DNA of 64,000 nucleotides from Embiotoca jacksoni (taxonomy: Eukaryota; Chordata; Actinopteri; Embiotocidae): positions 1,514,183 through 1,578,182 of the forward strand of contig JAKOON010000066.1 of NCBI GenBank assembly GCA_022577435.1, read 5' to 3'. The notes under the pieces are model-generated. The model did not search any database. It was not told where the DNA came from and worked only from the letters and a program-made list of their open reading frames with translations. This document shows positions 47,435 to 61,200 of this stretch, piece after piece (position 1 is the stretch's first letter; each line of letters begins with the position of its first letter). The translations under genes were made by a program, and so were the position numbers.

Positions 47435-50400
47435 GTGACAGGGCTTAAACTAAGTGTTCACAAAGCAGTTTTCATACTCAGAACGATGGCAAATGGGATA
47501 CACTACATGGCCAAAGTGTTTTCAAGTCACTTTGTGTGGACAATTTCACAGGAAACACAATATTTCAAAAACAGACTTATCTCAGCGAGAGAAGTTCCTA
47601 CTCAGAACTACATTGCCAAAGTGGTTTCAAGTCACTTTGTGTGGACAATTTCACAGGAGAGAAGCTCAAAAACAGCATAAAACTGCGTTACAGTGACAGG
47701 GCTTAAACTAAGTGTTTACTAAGCAGTTTGCTACTCAGAACGATGGCAAATGGGATACACTACATGGCCAAAGTGTTTTCAAGTCACTTTGTGTGGACAA
47801 TTTCACAGGAAACACAATATTTCAAAAACAGCCTTATCTCAGCGAGAGAAGTTCCTACTCAGAACTACATTGCCAAAGTGGTTTCAAGTCACTTTGTGTG
47901 GACAATTTCACAGGAAACACAATATTTAAAAAACAGCCTTATCTCAGCGAGAGAAGCTCAAAAACAGCATAAAACGGCTTTACAGTGCCAGGGCTTAAAC
48001 TAAGTGTTTACTAAGCAGTTTCCTACTCAGAACGATGGCAAATGGGATACACTACATGGCCAAAGTGGTTTCAAGTCACTTTGTGTGGACAATTTCGCAG
48101 GAAACACAATATTTCAAAAACAGCCTTATCTCAGTGAGAGAAGCTCAAAAACAGCATAAAACTACTTTACAGTGCCAGGGCTTAAACTAAGTGTTTACTA
48201 AGCAGTTTCCTACTCAGAACGATGGCAAATGGGATACACTACATGGCTAAAGTGTTTTCAAGTCACTTTGTGTGGACAATTTCTCAGGAGAGAAGCTCAA
48301 AAACAGCATAAAACTGCTTTACAGTGCCAGGGCTTAAACTAAGTGTTTACTAAGCAGTTTCCTACTCAGAACGATGGCAAATGGGATACACTACATGGCC
48401 AAAGTGTTTTCAAGTCACTTTGTGTGGACAATTTCACAGGAAACACAATATTTCAAAAACAGCCTTATCTCAGCGAGAGAAGCTCAAAAACAGCATAAAA
48501 CGGCTTTACAGTGACAGGGCTTAAACTAAGTGTTCACAAAGCAGTTTCATACTCAGAACGATGGCAAATGGGATACACTACATGGCCAAAGTGTTTTCAA
48601 GTCACTTTGTGTGGACAATTTCACAGGAAACACAATATTTCAAAAACAGACTTATCTCAGCGAGAGAAGTTCCTACTCAGAACTACATTGCCAAAGTGGT
48701 TTCAAGTCACTTTGTGTGGACAATTTCACAGGAGAGAAGCTCAAAAACAGCATAAAACTGCGTTACAGTGACAGGGCTTAAACTAAGTGTTTACTAAGCA
48801 GTTTGCTACTCAGAACGATGGCAAATGGGATACACTACATGGCCAAAGTGTTTTCAAGTCACTTTGTGTGGACAATTTCACAGGAAACACAATATTTCAA
48901 AAACAGCCTTATCTCAGCGAGAGAAGTTCCTACTCAGAACTACATTGCCAAAGTGGTTTCAAGTCACTTTGTGTGGACAATTTCACAGGAAACACAATAT
49001 TTAAAAAACAGCCTTATCTCAGCGAGAGAAGCTCAAAAACAGCATAAAACGGCTTTACAGTGCCAGGGCTTAAACTAAGTGTTTACTAAGCAGTTTCCTA
49101 CTCAGAACGATGGCAAATGGGATACACTACATGGCCAAAGTGGTTTCAAGTCACTTTGTGTGGACAATTTCGCAGGAAACACAATATTTCAAAAACAGCC
49201 TTATCTCAGTGAGAGAAGCTCAAAAACAGCATAAAACTACTTTACAGTGCCAGGGCTTAAACTAAGTGTTTACTAAGCAGTTTCCTACTCAGAACGATGG
49301 CAAATGGGATACACTACATGGCTAAAGTGTTTTCAAGTCACTTTGTGTGGACAATTTCACAGGAAACACTATATTTCAAAAACAGCCTTATCTCAGCGAG
49401 AGAAGTTCCTACTCAGAACTACATTGCCAAAGTGGTTTCAAGTCATTTTGTGTGGACAATTTCACAGGAAACACAATAATTCAAAAACAGCCTTATCTCA
49501 GCGAGAGAAGCTCAAAAACAGCATAAAACTGCTTTACAGTGCCAGAGCTTAAACTAAGTGTTTACTAAGTAGTTTCCTACTCAGAACGATGGCAAATGGG
49601 ATACACTACATGGCCAAAGTGTTTTCAAGTCACTTTGTGTGGACAATTTCACAGGAAACACAATATTTCAAAAACAGCCTTATCTCAGCGATAGAAGCTC
49701 AAAAACAGCATAAAACTGCATTACAGTGACAGGGCTTAAACTAAGTGTTTACTAAGAAGTTTCCTACTCAGAACGATGGCAAATGGGATACACTACATGG
49801 CCAAAGTGTTTTCAAGTCACTTTGTGTGGACAATTTCTCAGGAGAGAAGCTCAAAAACAGCATAAAACTGCTTTACAGTGCCAGGGCTTAAACTAAGTGT
49901 TTACTAAGCAGTTTCCTACTCAGAACGATGGCAAATGGATACACTACATGGCCAAAGTGTTTTCAAGTCACTTTGTGTGGACAATTTCACAGGAAACACA
50001 ATATTTCAAAAACAGCCTTATCTCAGCGAGAGAAGCTCAAAAACAGCATAAAACGGCTTTACAGTGACAGGGCTTAAACTAAGTGTTCACAAAGCAGTTT
50101 CATACTCAGAACGATGGCAAATGGGATACACTACATGGCCAAAGTGTTTTCAAGTCACTTTGTGTGGACAATTTCACAGGAAACACAATATTTCAAAAAC
50201 AGACTTATCTCAGCGAGAGAAGTTCCTACTCAGAACTACATTGCCAAAGTCGTTTCAAGTCACTTTGTGTGGACAATTTCACAGGAGAGAAGCTCAAAAA
50301 CAGCATAAAACTGCGTTACAGTGACAGGGCTTAAACTAAGTGTTTACTAAGCAGTTTGCTACTCAGAACGATGGCAAATGGGATACACTACATGGCCAAA

Positions 50401-51447
50401 GTGTTTTCAAGTCACTTTGTGTGGACAATTTCACAGGAAACACAATATTTCAAAAACAGCCTTATCTCAGCGAGAGAAGTTCCTACTCAGAACTACATTG
50501 CCAAAGTGGTTTCAAGTGACTTTGTGTGGACAATTTCACAGGAAACACAATATTTAAAAAACAGCCTTATCTCAGCGAGAGAAGCTCAAAAACAGCATAA
50601 AACGGCTTTACAGTGCCAGGGCTTAAACTAAGTGTTTACTAAGCAGTTTCCTACTCAGAACGATGTCAAATGGGATACACTACATGGCCAAAGTGGTTTC
50701 AAGTCACTTTGTGTGGACAATTTCGCAGGAAACACAATATTTCAAAAACAGCCTTATCTCAGTGAGAGAAGCTCAAAAACAGCATAAAACTACTTTACAG
50801 TGCCAGGGCTTAAACTAAGTGTTTACTAAGCAGTTTCCTACTCAGAACGATGGCAAATGGGATACACTACATGGCTAAAGTGTTTTCAAGTCACTTTGTG
50901 TGGACAATTTCACAGGAAACACTATATTTCAAAAACAGCCTTATCTCAGCGAGAGAAGTTCCTACTCAGAACTACATTGCCAAAGTGGTTTCAAGTCATT
51001 TTGTGTGGACAATTTCACAGGAAACACAATAATTCAAAAACAGCCTTATCTCAGCGAGAGAAGCTCAAAAACAGCATAAAACTGCTTTACAGTGCCAGAG
51101 CTTAAACTAAGTGTTTACTAAGTAGTTTCCTACTCAGAACGATGGCAAATGGGATACACTACATGGCCAAAGTGTTTTCAAGTCACTTTGTGTGGACAAT
51201 TTCACAGGAAACACAATATTTCAAAAACAGCCTTATCTCAGCGATAGAAGCTCAAAAACAGCATAAAACTGCATTACAGTGACAGGGCTTAAACTAAGTG
51301 TTTACTAAGAAGTTTCCTACTCAGAACGATGGCAAATGGGATACACTACATGGCCAAAGTGTTTTCAAGTCACTTTGTGTGGACAATTTCTCAGGAGAGA
51401 AGCTCAAAAACAGCATAAAACTGCTTTACAGTGCCAGGGCTTAAACT
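47435..51447 (+). repeat. Satellite block with 1,075-bp and 1,553-bp periods
   Basis: Landmarks 47,712 and 48,787 are 1,075 bp apart. Landmarks 48,511/50,064 and 49,304/50,857 are 1,553 bp apart. It is the right-hand counterpart of the 28-36 kb blocks. Confidence 0.8.
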
Positions 51448-54400
51448 AAGTGTTTACTAAACAGTTTCCTACTCAGAACGATGGCAAATGGGATACACTA
51501 CATGGCCAAAGTGTTTTCAAGTCACTTTGTGTGGACAATTTCACAGGAAACACAATATTTCAAAAACAGCCTTATCTCAGCGAGAGAAGTTCCTACTCAG
51601 AACTACATTGCCAAAGTGGTTTCAAGTCACTTTGTGTGGACAATTTCACAGGAGAGAAGCTCAAAAACAGCATAAAACTGCGTTACAGTGACAGGGCTTA
51701 AACTAAGTGTTTACTAAGAAGTTTCCTACTCAGAACGATGGCAAATGGGATACACTACATGGCCAAAGTGTTTTCAAGTCACTTTGTGTGGACAATTTCA
51801 CAGGAAACACAATATTTCAAAAACAGCCTTATCTCAGCGAGAGAAGCTCAAAAACAGCATAAAACTGCTTTACAGTGACAGGGCTTAAACTAAGTGTTTA
51901 CAAAGCAGTTTCCTACTCAGAACAATGGCAAATGGGATACACTACATGGCCAAAGTGTTTTCAAGTCACTTTGTGTGGACAATTTCACAGGAAACACAAT
52001 ATTTCAAAAACAAGCCTTATCTCAGCGAGAGAAGTTCCTACTCAGAACTACATTGCCAAAGTGGTTTCAAGTCACTTTGTGTGGACAATTTCACAGGAGA
52101 GAAGCTCAAAAACAGCATAAAACTGCGTTACAGTGACAGGGCTTAAACTAAGTGTTTACTAAGAAGTTTCCCACTCAGAACGATGGCAAATGGGATACAC
52201 TACATGGCCAAAGTGTTTTCAAGTCACTTTGTGTGGACAATTTCACAGGAAACACAATATTTCAAAAACAGCCTTATCTCAGCGAGAGAAGTTCAAAAAC
52301 AGCATAAAACTGCGTTACATTGACAGGGCTTTATCTAAGTGTTTACTAAGCAGTTTCCTACTCAGAACGATGGCAAATGGGATACACTACATGGCCAAAG
52401 TGTTTTCAAGTCACTTTGTGTGGACAATTTCACAGGAAACACAATATTTCAAAAACAGCCTTATCTCAGCGAGAGAAGCTCAAAAACAGCATAAAACTGC
52501 GTTACAGTGACAGGGCTTTATCTAAGTGTTTACTAAGCAGTTTCCTACTCAGAACGATGGCCAAAGTGTTTTCAAGTCACTTTGTGTGGACAATTTCACA
52601 GGAGAGAAGCTCAAAAACAACATAAAACTGCTTTACAGTGACAGGGCTTAAACTAAGTGTTTACTAAGCAGTTTCCTACTCAGAACGATGGCAAATGGGA
52701 TACACTACATGGCCAAAGTGTTTTCAAGTCACTTTGTGTGGACAATTTCACAGAAAACACAATATTTCAAAAACAGCCTTATCTCAGCGAGAGGAAGCTC
52801 AAAAACAGCATAAAATGGCTTTACAGTGCCAGGGCTTAAACTAAGTGTTTACTGAGCAGTTTCCTACTCAGAACGATGGCAAATGGGGATACACTACATG
52901 GCCAAAGTGTTTTCAAGTCACTTTGTGTGGACAATTTCACAGGAAACACAATATTTCAAAAACAGCCTTATCTCAGCGAGAGAAGCTCAAAAACAGCATA
53001 AAACTGCTTTACAGTGCCAGGGCTTAAACTAAGTGTTTACTAAACAGTTTCCTACTCAGAACGATGGCAAATGACATACACTACATGGCCAAAGTGTTTT
53101 CAAGTCACTTTGTGTGGACAATTTCACAGGAAACACAATATTTCAAAAACAGCCTTTTCTCAGCAAGAGGAGCTCAAAAACAGCATAAAACTGCGTTACA
53201 GTGACAGGGGCTTAAACTAAGTGTTTACTAAGAAGTTTCCTACTCAGAACGATGGCAAATGGGATACACTACATGGCCAAAGTGTTTTCAAGTCACTTTG
53301 TGTGGACAATTTCACAGGAAACACAATATTTCAAAAACAGCCTTATCTCAGCGAGAGAAGTTCCTACTCAGAACTACATTGCCAAAGTGGTTTCAAGTCA
53401 CTTTGTGTGGACAATTTCACAGGAGAGAAGCTCAAAAACAGCATAAAACTGCGTTACAGTGACAGGGCTTAAACTAAGTGTTTACTAAGAAGTTTCCTAC
53501 TCAGAACGATGGCAAATGGGATACACTACATGGCCAAAGTGTTTTCAAGTCACTTTGTGTGGACAATTTCACAGGAAACACAATATTTCAAAAACAGCCT
53601 CATCTCAGCGAGAGAAGCTCAAAAACAGCATAAAACTGCTTTACAGTGACAGGGCTTAAACTAAGTGTTTACAAAGCAGTTTCCTACTCAGAACGATGGC
53701 AAATGGGATACACTACATGGCCAAAGTGTTTTCAAGTCACTTTGTGTGAACAATTTCACAGGAAACACAATATTTCAAAAACAGCCTTATCTCAGCGAGA
53801 GAAGTTCCTACTCAGAACTACATTGCCAAAGTGGTTTCAAGTCACTTTGTGTGGACAATTTCACAGGAGAGAAGCTCAAAAACAGCATAAAACTGCGTTA
53901 CAGTGACAGGGCTTAAACTAAGTGTTTACTAAGAAGTTTCCCACTCAGAACGATGGCAAATGGGATACACTACATGGCCAAAGTGTTTTCAAGTCACTTT
54001 GTGTGGACAATTTCACAGGAAACACAATATTTCAAAAACAGCCTTATCTCAGCGAGAGAAGTTCAAAAACAGCATAAAACTGCGTTACATTGACAGGGCT
54101 TTATCTACGTGTTTACTAAGCAGTTTCCTACTCAGAACGATGGCAAATGGGATACACTACATGGCCAAAGTGTTTTCAAGTCACTTTGTGTGGACAATTT
54201 CACAGGAAACACAATATTTCAAAAACAGCCTTATCTCAGCGAGAGAAGCTCAAAAACAGCATAAAACTGCGTTACAGTGACAGGGGCTTTATCTAAGTGT
54301 TTACTAAGCAGTTTCCTACTCAGAACGATTGGCCAAAGTGTTTTCAAGTCACTTTGTGTGGACAATTTCACAGGAGAGAAGCTCAAAAACAACATAAAAC

Positions 54401-55200
54401 TGGCTTTACAGTGACAGGGCTTAAACTAAGTGTTTACTAAGCAGTTTCCTACTCAGAACGATGGCAAATGGGATACACTACATGGCCAAAGTGTTTTCAA
54501 GTCACTTTGTGTGGACAATTTCACAGAAAACACAATATTTCAAAAACAGCCTTATCTCAGCGAGAGAAGCTCAAAAACAGCATAAAATGGCTTTACAGTG
54601 CCAGGGCTTTAAACTAAGTGTTTACTGAGCAGTTTCCTACTCAGAACGATGGCAAATGGGATACACTACATGGCCAAAGTGTTTTCAAGTCACTTTGTGT
54701 GGACAATTTCACAGGAAACACAATATTTCAAAAACAGCCTTATCTCAGCGAGAGAAGCTCAAAAACAGCATAAAAACTGCTTTACAGTGCCAGGGCTTAA
54801 ACTAAGTGTTTACTAAACAGTTTCCTACTCAGAACGATGGCAAATGACATACACTACATGGCCAAAGTGTTTTCAAGTCACTTTGTGTGGACAATTTCAC
54901 AAGAAACACAATATTTCAAAAACAGCCTTTTCTCAGCAAGAGGAGCTCAAAAACAGCATAAAACTGCGTTACAGTGACAGGGCTTAAACTAAGTGTTTAC
55001 TAAGAAGTTTCCTACTCAGAACGATGGCAAATGGGATACACTACATGGCCAAAGTGTTTTCAAGTCACTTTGTGTGGACAATTTCTCAGGAGAGAAGCTC
55101 AAAAACAGCATAAAACTGCTTAACAGTGCCAGGGCTTAAACTAAGTGTTTACTAAACAGTTTCCTACTCAGAACGATGGCAAATGACATACACTACATGG
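51448..55200 (+). repeat. 1,919-type higher-order repeats with scattered one-base insertions
   Basis: The order of subunits is that of the 1,919-bp repeat, but single-base insertions relative to all other copies appear at about 52,013, 52,793, 52,887, 53,210, 54,285, 54,330, 54,402, 54,610 and 54,776. Confidence 0.8.
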
Positions 55201-58200
55201 CCAAAGTGTTTTCAAGTCACTTTGTGTGGACAATTTTACAGGAAACACAATATTTCAAAAACAGCCTTTTCTCAGTGAGAGAAGCTCAAATGCAGCATAA
55301 AACTGCATATTAATGCCACGGCTTAAACTAAGTGTTTACTGAGCAGTTTCCTACTCAGAACGATGGCAAATGGGATACACTACATGGCCAAAGTGTTTTC
55401 AAGTCACTTTGTGTGGACAATTTCACAGGAAACACAATATTTCAAAAACAGCCTTATCTCAGCGAGAGAAGTTCCTTCTCAGAACTACATTGCCAAAGTG
55501 TTTTCAAGTCACTTTGTGTGGACAATTTCACAGGAAACACAATATTTCAAAAACAGCCTTATCTCAGCGAGAGAAACTCAAAAACAGCATAAAACTGCTT
55601 TACAGTGCCAGGGCTTAAACTAAGTGTTTACTAAGCAGTTTCCTACTCAGAACGATGGCAAATGGGATACACTACATGGCCAAAGTGTTTTCAAGTCACT
55701 TTGTGTGGACAATTTCACAGGAAACACAATATTTCAAAAACAGCCTTATCTCAGTGAGAGAAGCTCAAAAACAGCTTAAAACTACTTTACAGTGCCAGGG
55801 CTTAAACTAAGTGTTTACTGAGCAGTTTCCTACTCAGAACGATGGCAAATGGGATACACTACATGGCCAAAGTGTTTTCAAGTCACTTTGTGTGGACAAT
55901 TTCACAGGAAACACAATATTTCAAAAACAGCCTTATCTCAGCGAGAGAAGTTACTTCTCAGAACTACATGGCCAAAGTGTTTTCAAGTCACTTTGTGTGG
56001 ACAATTTCACAGGAAACACAATATTTCAAAAACAGCCTTATCTCAGCGAGAGAAGCTCAAAAACAGCATAAAACGGCTTTACAGTGACAGGGCTTAAACT
56101 AAGTTTTTACAAAGCAGTTTCATACTCAGAACGATGGCAAATGGGATACACTACATGGCCAAAGTGTTTTCAAGTAACTTTGTGTGGACAATTTTACAGG
56201 AAACACAATATTTCAAAAACAGCCTTTTCTCAGTGAGAGAAGCTCAAATGCAGCATAAAACTGCATATTAATGCCACGGCTTAAACTAAGTGTTTACTGA
56301 GCAGTTTCCTACTCAGAACGATGGCAAATGGGATACACTACATGGCCAAAGTGTTTTCAAGTCACTTTGTGTGGACAATTTCACAGGAAACACAATATTT
56401 CAAAAACAGCCTTATCTCAGCGAGAGAAACTCAAAAACAGCATAAAACTGCTTTACAGTGCCAGGGCTTAAACTAAGTGTTTACTAAGCAGTTTCCTACT
56501 CAGAACGATGGCAAATGGGATACACTACATGGCCAAAGTGTTTTCAAGTCACTTTGTGTGGACAATTTCACAGGAAACACAATATTTCAAAAACAGCCTT
56601 ATCTCAGTGAGAGAAGCTCAAAAACAGCATAAAACTGCTTTACAGTGCCAGGGCTTAAACTAAGTGTTTACTAAACAGTTTCCTACTCAGAATGATGGCA
56701 AATGGGATACACTACATAGCCAAAGTGTTTTCAAGGCACTTTGTGTGGACAATTTCACAGGAAACACAATATTTCAAAAACAGCCTTATCTCAGTGAGAG
56801 AAGCTCAAAAACAGCATAAAACTGCATATTAATGCCACAGCTTAAACTAAGTGTTTACTGAGCAGTTTCCTACTCAGAACGATGGTAAATGGGATACACT
56901 ACATGGCCAAAGTGTTTTCAAGTCACTTTGTGTGGACAATTTCACAGGAAACACAATATTTCAAAAACAGCCTTATCTCAGCGAGAGAAGCTCAAAAACA
57001 GCGTAAAATGGCTTTACAGTGCCAGGGCTTAAACTAAGTGTTTACTAAGCAGTTTCCTACTCAGATCGATGGCAAATGGGATACACTACATGGCCAAAGT
57101 GTTTTCAAGTCACTTTGTGTGGACAATTTCACAGGAAACACAATATTTCAAAAACAGCCTTATCTCAGCGAGAGAAGCTCAAAAACAGCATAAAACGGCT
57201 TTACAGTGACAGGGCTTAAACTAAGTTTTTACAAAGCAGTTTCATACTCAGAACGATGGCAAATGGGATACACTACATGGCCAAAGTGTTTTCAAGTCAC
57301 TTTGTGTGGACAATTTCACAGGAAACACAATATTTCAAAAACAGCCTTTTCTCAGTGAGAGAAGCTCAAATACAGCATAAAACTACATATTAATGCCACG
57401 GCTTAAACTAAGTGTTTACTGAGCAGTTTCCTACTCAGAACGATGGCAAATGGGATACACTACATGGCCAAAGTGTTTTCAAGTCACTTTGTGTGGACAA
57501 TTTCACAGGAAACACAATATTTCAAAAACAGCCTTATCTCAGCGATAGAAGCTCAAAAACAGCATAAAACTGCATTACAGTGCCACGGCTTAAACTAAGT
57601 GTTTCTGAACAAATTTCTTCAACAGCAAATGGGATACACTGCATGGCCAATGTGGCTTCACTTTGTGTCTGCAATTAGACAGAAAACAGCATTTCAAGTC
57701 TCACTTTCTCAGCCTAATGTAAAACTGCATCACAGCGCCACGGCTTAAACTAAGTGTTTACAAACAAGTTTCATACTCAGAACTTTGACAAATGGGATAC
57801 ACTGCATGGACAAAGTGGTTTCAAGTCACTTTGTGTGGACAATTTCACAGGAAACACAATATTTCAAAAACAGCCTTATCTCAGTGAGAGAAGCTCAAAA
57901 ACAGCATAAAACTACTTTACAGTGCCAGGGCTTAAACTAAGTGTTTACTGAGCAGTTTCCTACTCAGAACGATGGCAAATGGGATACACTACATGGCCAA
58001 AGTGTTTTCAAGTCACTTTGTGTGGACAATTTCACAGGAAACACAATATTTCAAAAACAGCCTTATCTCAGCGAGAGAAGCTCAAAAACAGCATAAAACT
58101 GCTTTACAGTGCCAGTGTTTAAACTAAGTGTTTACTAAACAGTTTCCTACTTAGAATGATGGCAAATGGGATACACTACATAGCCAAAGTGTTTTCAAGG

Positions 58201-61200
58201 CACTTTGTGTGGACAATTTCACAGGAAACACAATATTTCAAAAACAGCCTTATCTCAGCGAGAGAAGCTCAAAAACAGCATAAAATGGCTTTACAGTGCC
58301 AGGGCTTAAACTAAGTGTTTACTAAGCAGTTTGCTACTCAGATCGATGGCAAATGGGATACACTACATGGCCAAAGTGTTTTCAAGTCACTTTGTGTGGA
58401 CAATTTCACAGGAAACACAATATTTCAAAAACAGCCTTATCTCAGCGAGAGAAGCTCAAAAACAGCATAAAACGGCTTTACAGTGACAGGGCTTAAACTA
58501 AGTTTTTACAAAGCAGTTTCATACTCAGAACGATGGCAAATGGGATACACTACATGGCCAAAGTGTTTTCAAGTCACTTTGTGTGGACAATTTCACAGGA
58601 AACACAATATTTCAAAAACAGCCTTATCTCAGTGAGAGAAGCTCAAAAACAGCATAAAACTGCATATTAATGCCACGGCTTAAACTAAGTGTTTACTGAG
58701 CAGTTTCCTACTCAGAACGATGGCAAATGGGATACACTACATGGCCAAAGTGTTTTCAAGTCACTTTGTGTGGACAATTTCACAGGAAACACAATGTTTC
58801 AAAAACAGCCTTATCTCAGCGATAGAAGCTCAAAAACAGCATAAAACTGCATTACAGTGCCACGGCTTAAACTAAGTGTTTCTGAACAAATTTCTTCAAC
58901 AGCAAATGGGATACACTGCATGGCCAATGTGGCTTCACTTTGTGTCTGCAATTAGACAGAAAACAGCATTTCAAGTCTCACTTTCTCAGCCTAATGTAAA
59001 ACTGCATCACAGCGCCACGGCTTAAACTAAGTGTTTACAAACAAGTTTCATACTCAGAACTTTGGCAAATGGGATACACTGCATGGACAAAGTGGTTTCA
59101 AGTCACTTTGTGTGGACAATTTCACAGGAAACACAATATTTCAAAAACAGCCTTTTCTCAGTGAGAGAAGCTCAAATACAGCATAAAACTACATATTAAT
59201 GCCACGGCTTAAACTAAGTGTTTACTGAGCAGTTTCCTACTCAGATCGATGGCAAATGGGATACACTACATGGCCAAAGTGTTTTCAAGTCACTTTGTGT
59301 GGACAATTTCACAGGAAACACAATATTTCAAAAACAGCCTTATCTCAGTGAGAGAAGCTCAAAAACAGCATAAAACTACTTTACAGTGCCAGGGCTTAAA
59401 CTAAGTGTTTACTGAGCAGTTTCCTACTCAGAACGATGGCAAATGGGATACACTACATGGCCAAAGTGTTTTCAAGTCACTTTGTGTGGACAATTTCACA
59501 GGAAACACAATATTTCAAAAACAGCCTTATCTCAGCGAGAGAAGCTCAAAAACAGCATTAAACTGCTTTACAGTGCCAGTGTTTAAACTAAGTGTTTACT
59601 AAACAGTTTCCTACTCAGAACGATGACAAATGGGATACACTACATGGCCAAAGTGTTTTCAAGTCACTTTGTGTGGACAATTTCACAGGAAACACAATAT
59701 TTCAAAAACAGCCTTATCTCAGTGAGAAAAGCTCAAAAACAGCATAAAACTGGTTTACAGTGCCGGGGCTTAAACTAAGTGTTTACTAAACAGTTTCCTA
59801 CTCAGAACGATGGCAAATGGGATACACTACATGGCCAAAGTGTTTTCAAGGCACTTTGTGTGGACAATTTCACAGGAAACACAATATTTCAAAAACAGCC
59901 TTATCTCAGTGAGAGAAGCTCAAAAACAGCATAAAACTACTTTACAGTGCCAGGGCTTAAACTAAGTGTTTACTAAACAGTTTCCTACTCAGAACGATGG
60001 CAAATGGGATACACTACATGGCCAAAGTGTTTTCAAGTCACTTTGTGTGGACAATTTCACAGGAAACACAATATTTCAAAAACAGCCTTATCTCAGTGAG
60101 AGAAGCTCAAAAACAGCATAAAACTGCTTTACAGTGCCAGGGCTTAAACTAAGTGTTTACTAAACAGTTTCCTACTCAGAATGATGGCAAATGGGATACA
60201 CTACATAGCCAAAGTGTTTTCAAGGCACTTTGTGTGGACAATTTCACAGGAAACACAATATTTCAAAAACAGCCTTATCTCAGTGAGAGAAGCTCAAAAA
60301 CAGCATAAAACTGCATATTAATGCCACAGCTTAAACTAAGTGTTTACTGAGCAGTTTCCTACTCAGAACGATGGTAAATGGGATACACTACATGGCCAAA
60401 GTGTTTTCAAGTCACTTTGTGTGGACAATTTCACAGGAAACACAATATTTCAAAAACAGCCTTATCTCAGCGAGAGAAGCTCAAAAACAGCGTAAAATGG
60501 CTTTACAGTGCCAGGGCTTAAACTAAGTGTTTACTAAGCAGTTTCCTACTCAGATCGATGGCAAATGGGATACACTACATGGCCAAAGTGTTTTCAAGTC
60601 ACTTTGTGTGGACAATTTCACAGGAAACACAATATTTCAAAAACAGCCTTATCTCAGCGAGAGAAGCTCAAAAACAGCATAAAACGGCTTTACAGTGACA
60701 GGGCTTAAACTAAGTTTTTACAAAGCAGTTTCATACTCAGAACGATGGCAAATGGGATACACTACATGGCCAAAGTGTTTTCAAGTCACTTTGTGTGGAC
60801 AATTTCACAGGAAACACAATATTTCAAAAACAGCCTTTTCTCAGTGAGAGAAGCTCAAATACAGCATAAAACTACATATTAATGCCACGGCTTAAACTAA
60901 GTGTTTACTGAGCAGTTTCCTACTCAGAACGATGGCAAATGGGATACACTACATGGCCAAAGTGTTTTCAAGTCACTTTGTGTGGACAATTTCACAGGAA
61001 ACACAATATTTCAAAAACAGCCTTATCTCAGCGATAGAAGCTCAAAAACAGCATAAAACTGCATTACAGTGCCACGGCTTAAACTAAGTGTTTCTGAACA
61101 AATTTCTTCAACAGCAAATGGGATACACTGCATGGCCAATGTGGCTTCACTTTGTGTCTGCAATTAGACAGAAAACAGCATTTCAAGTCTCACTTTCTCA

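Noticed and set aside
28223..59602. Many overlapping plus-strand open frames of 60-106 codons such as those repeating SSHFVWTISQE
   Set aside because: They are in two or three frames at once, follow the satellite monomers exactly, and have no start or domain logic. The 187-bp monomer is not a multiple of three, so frames simply pass across it.
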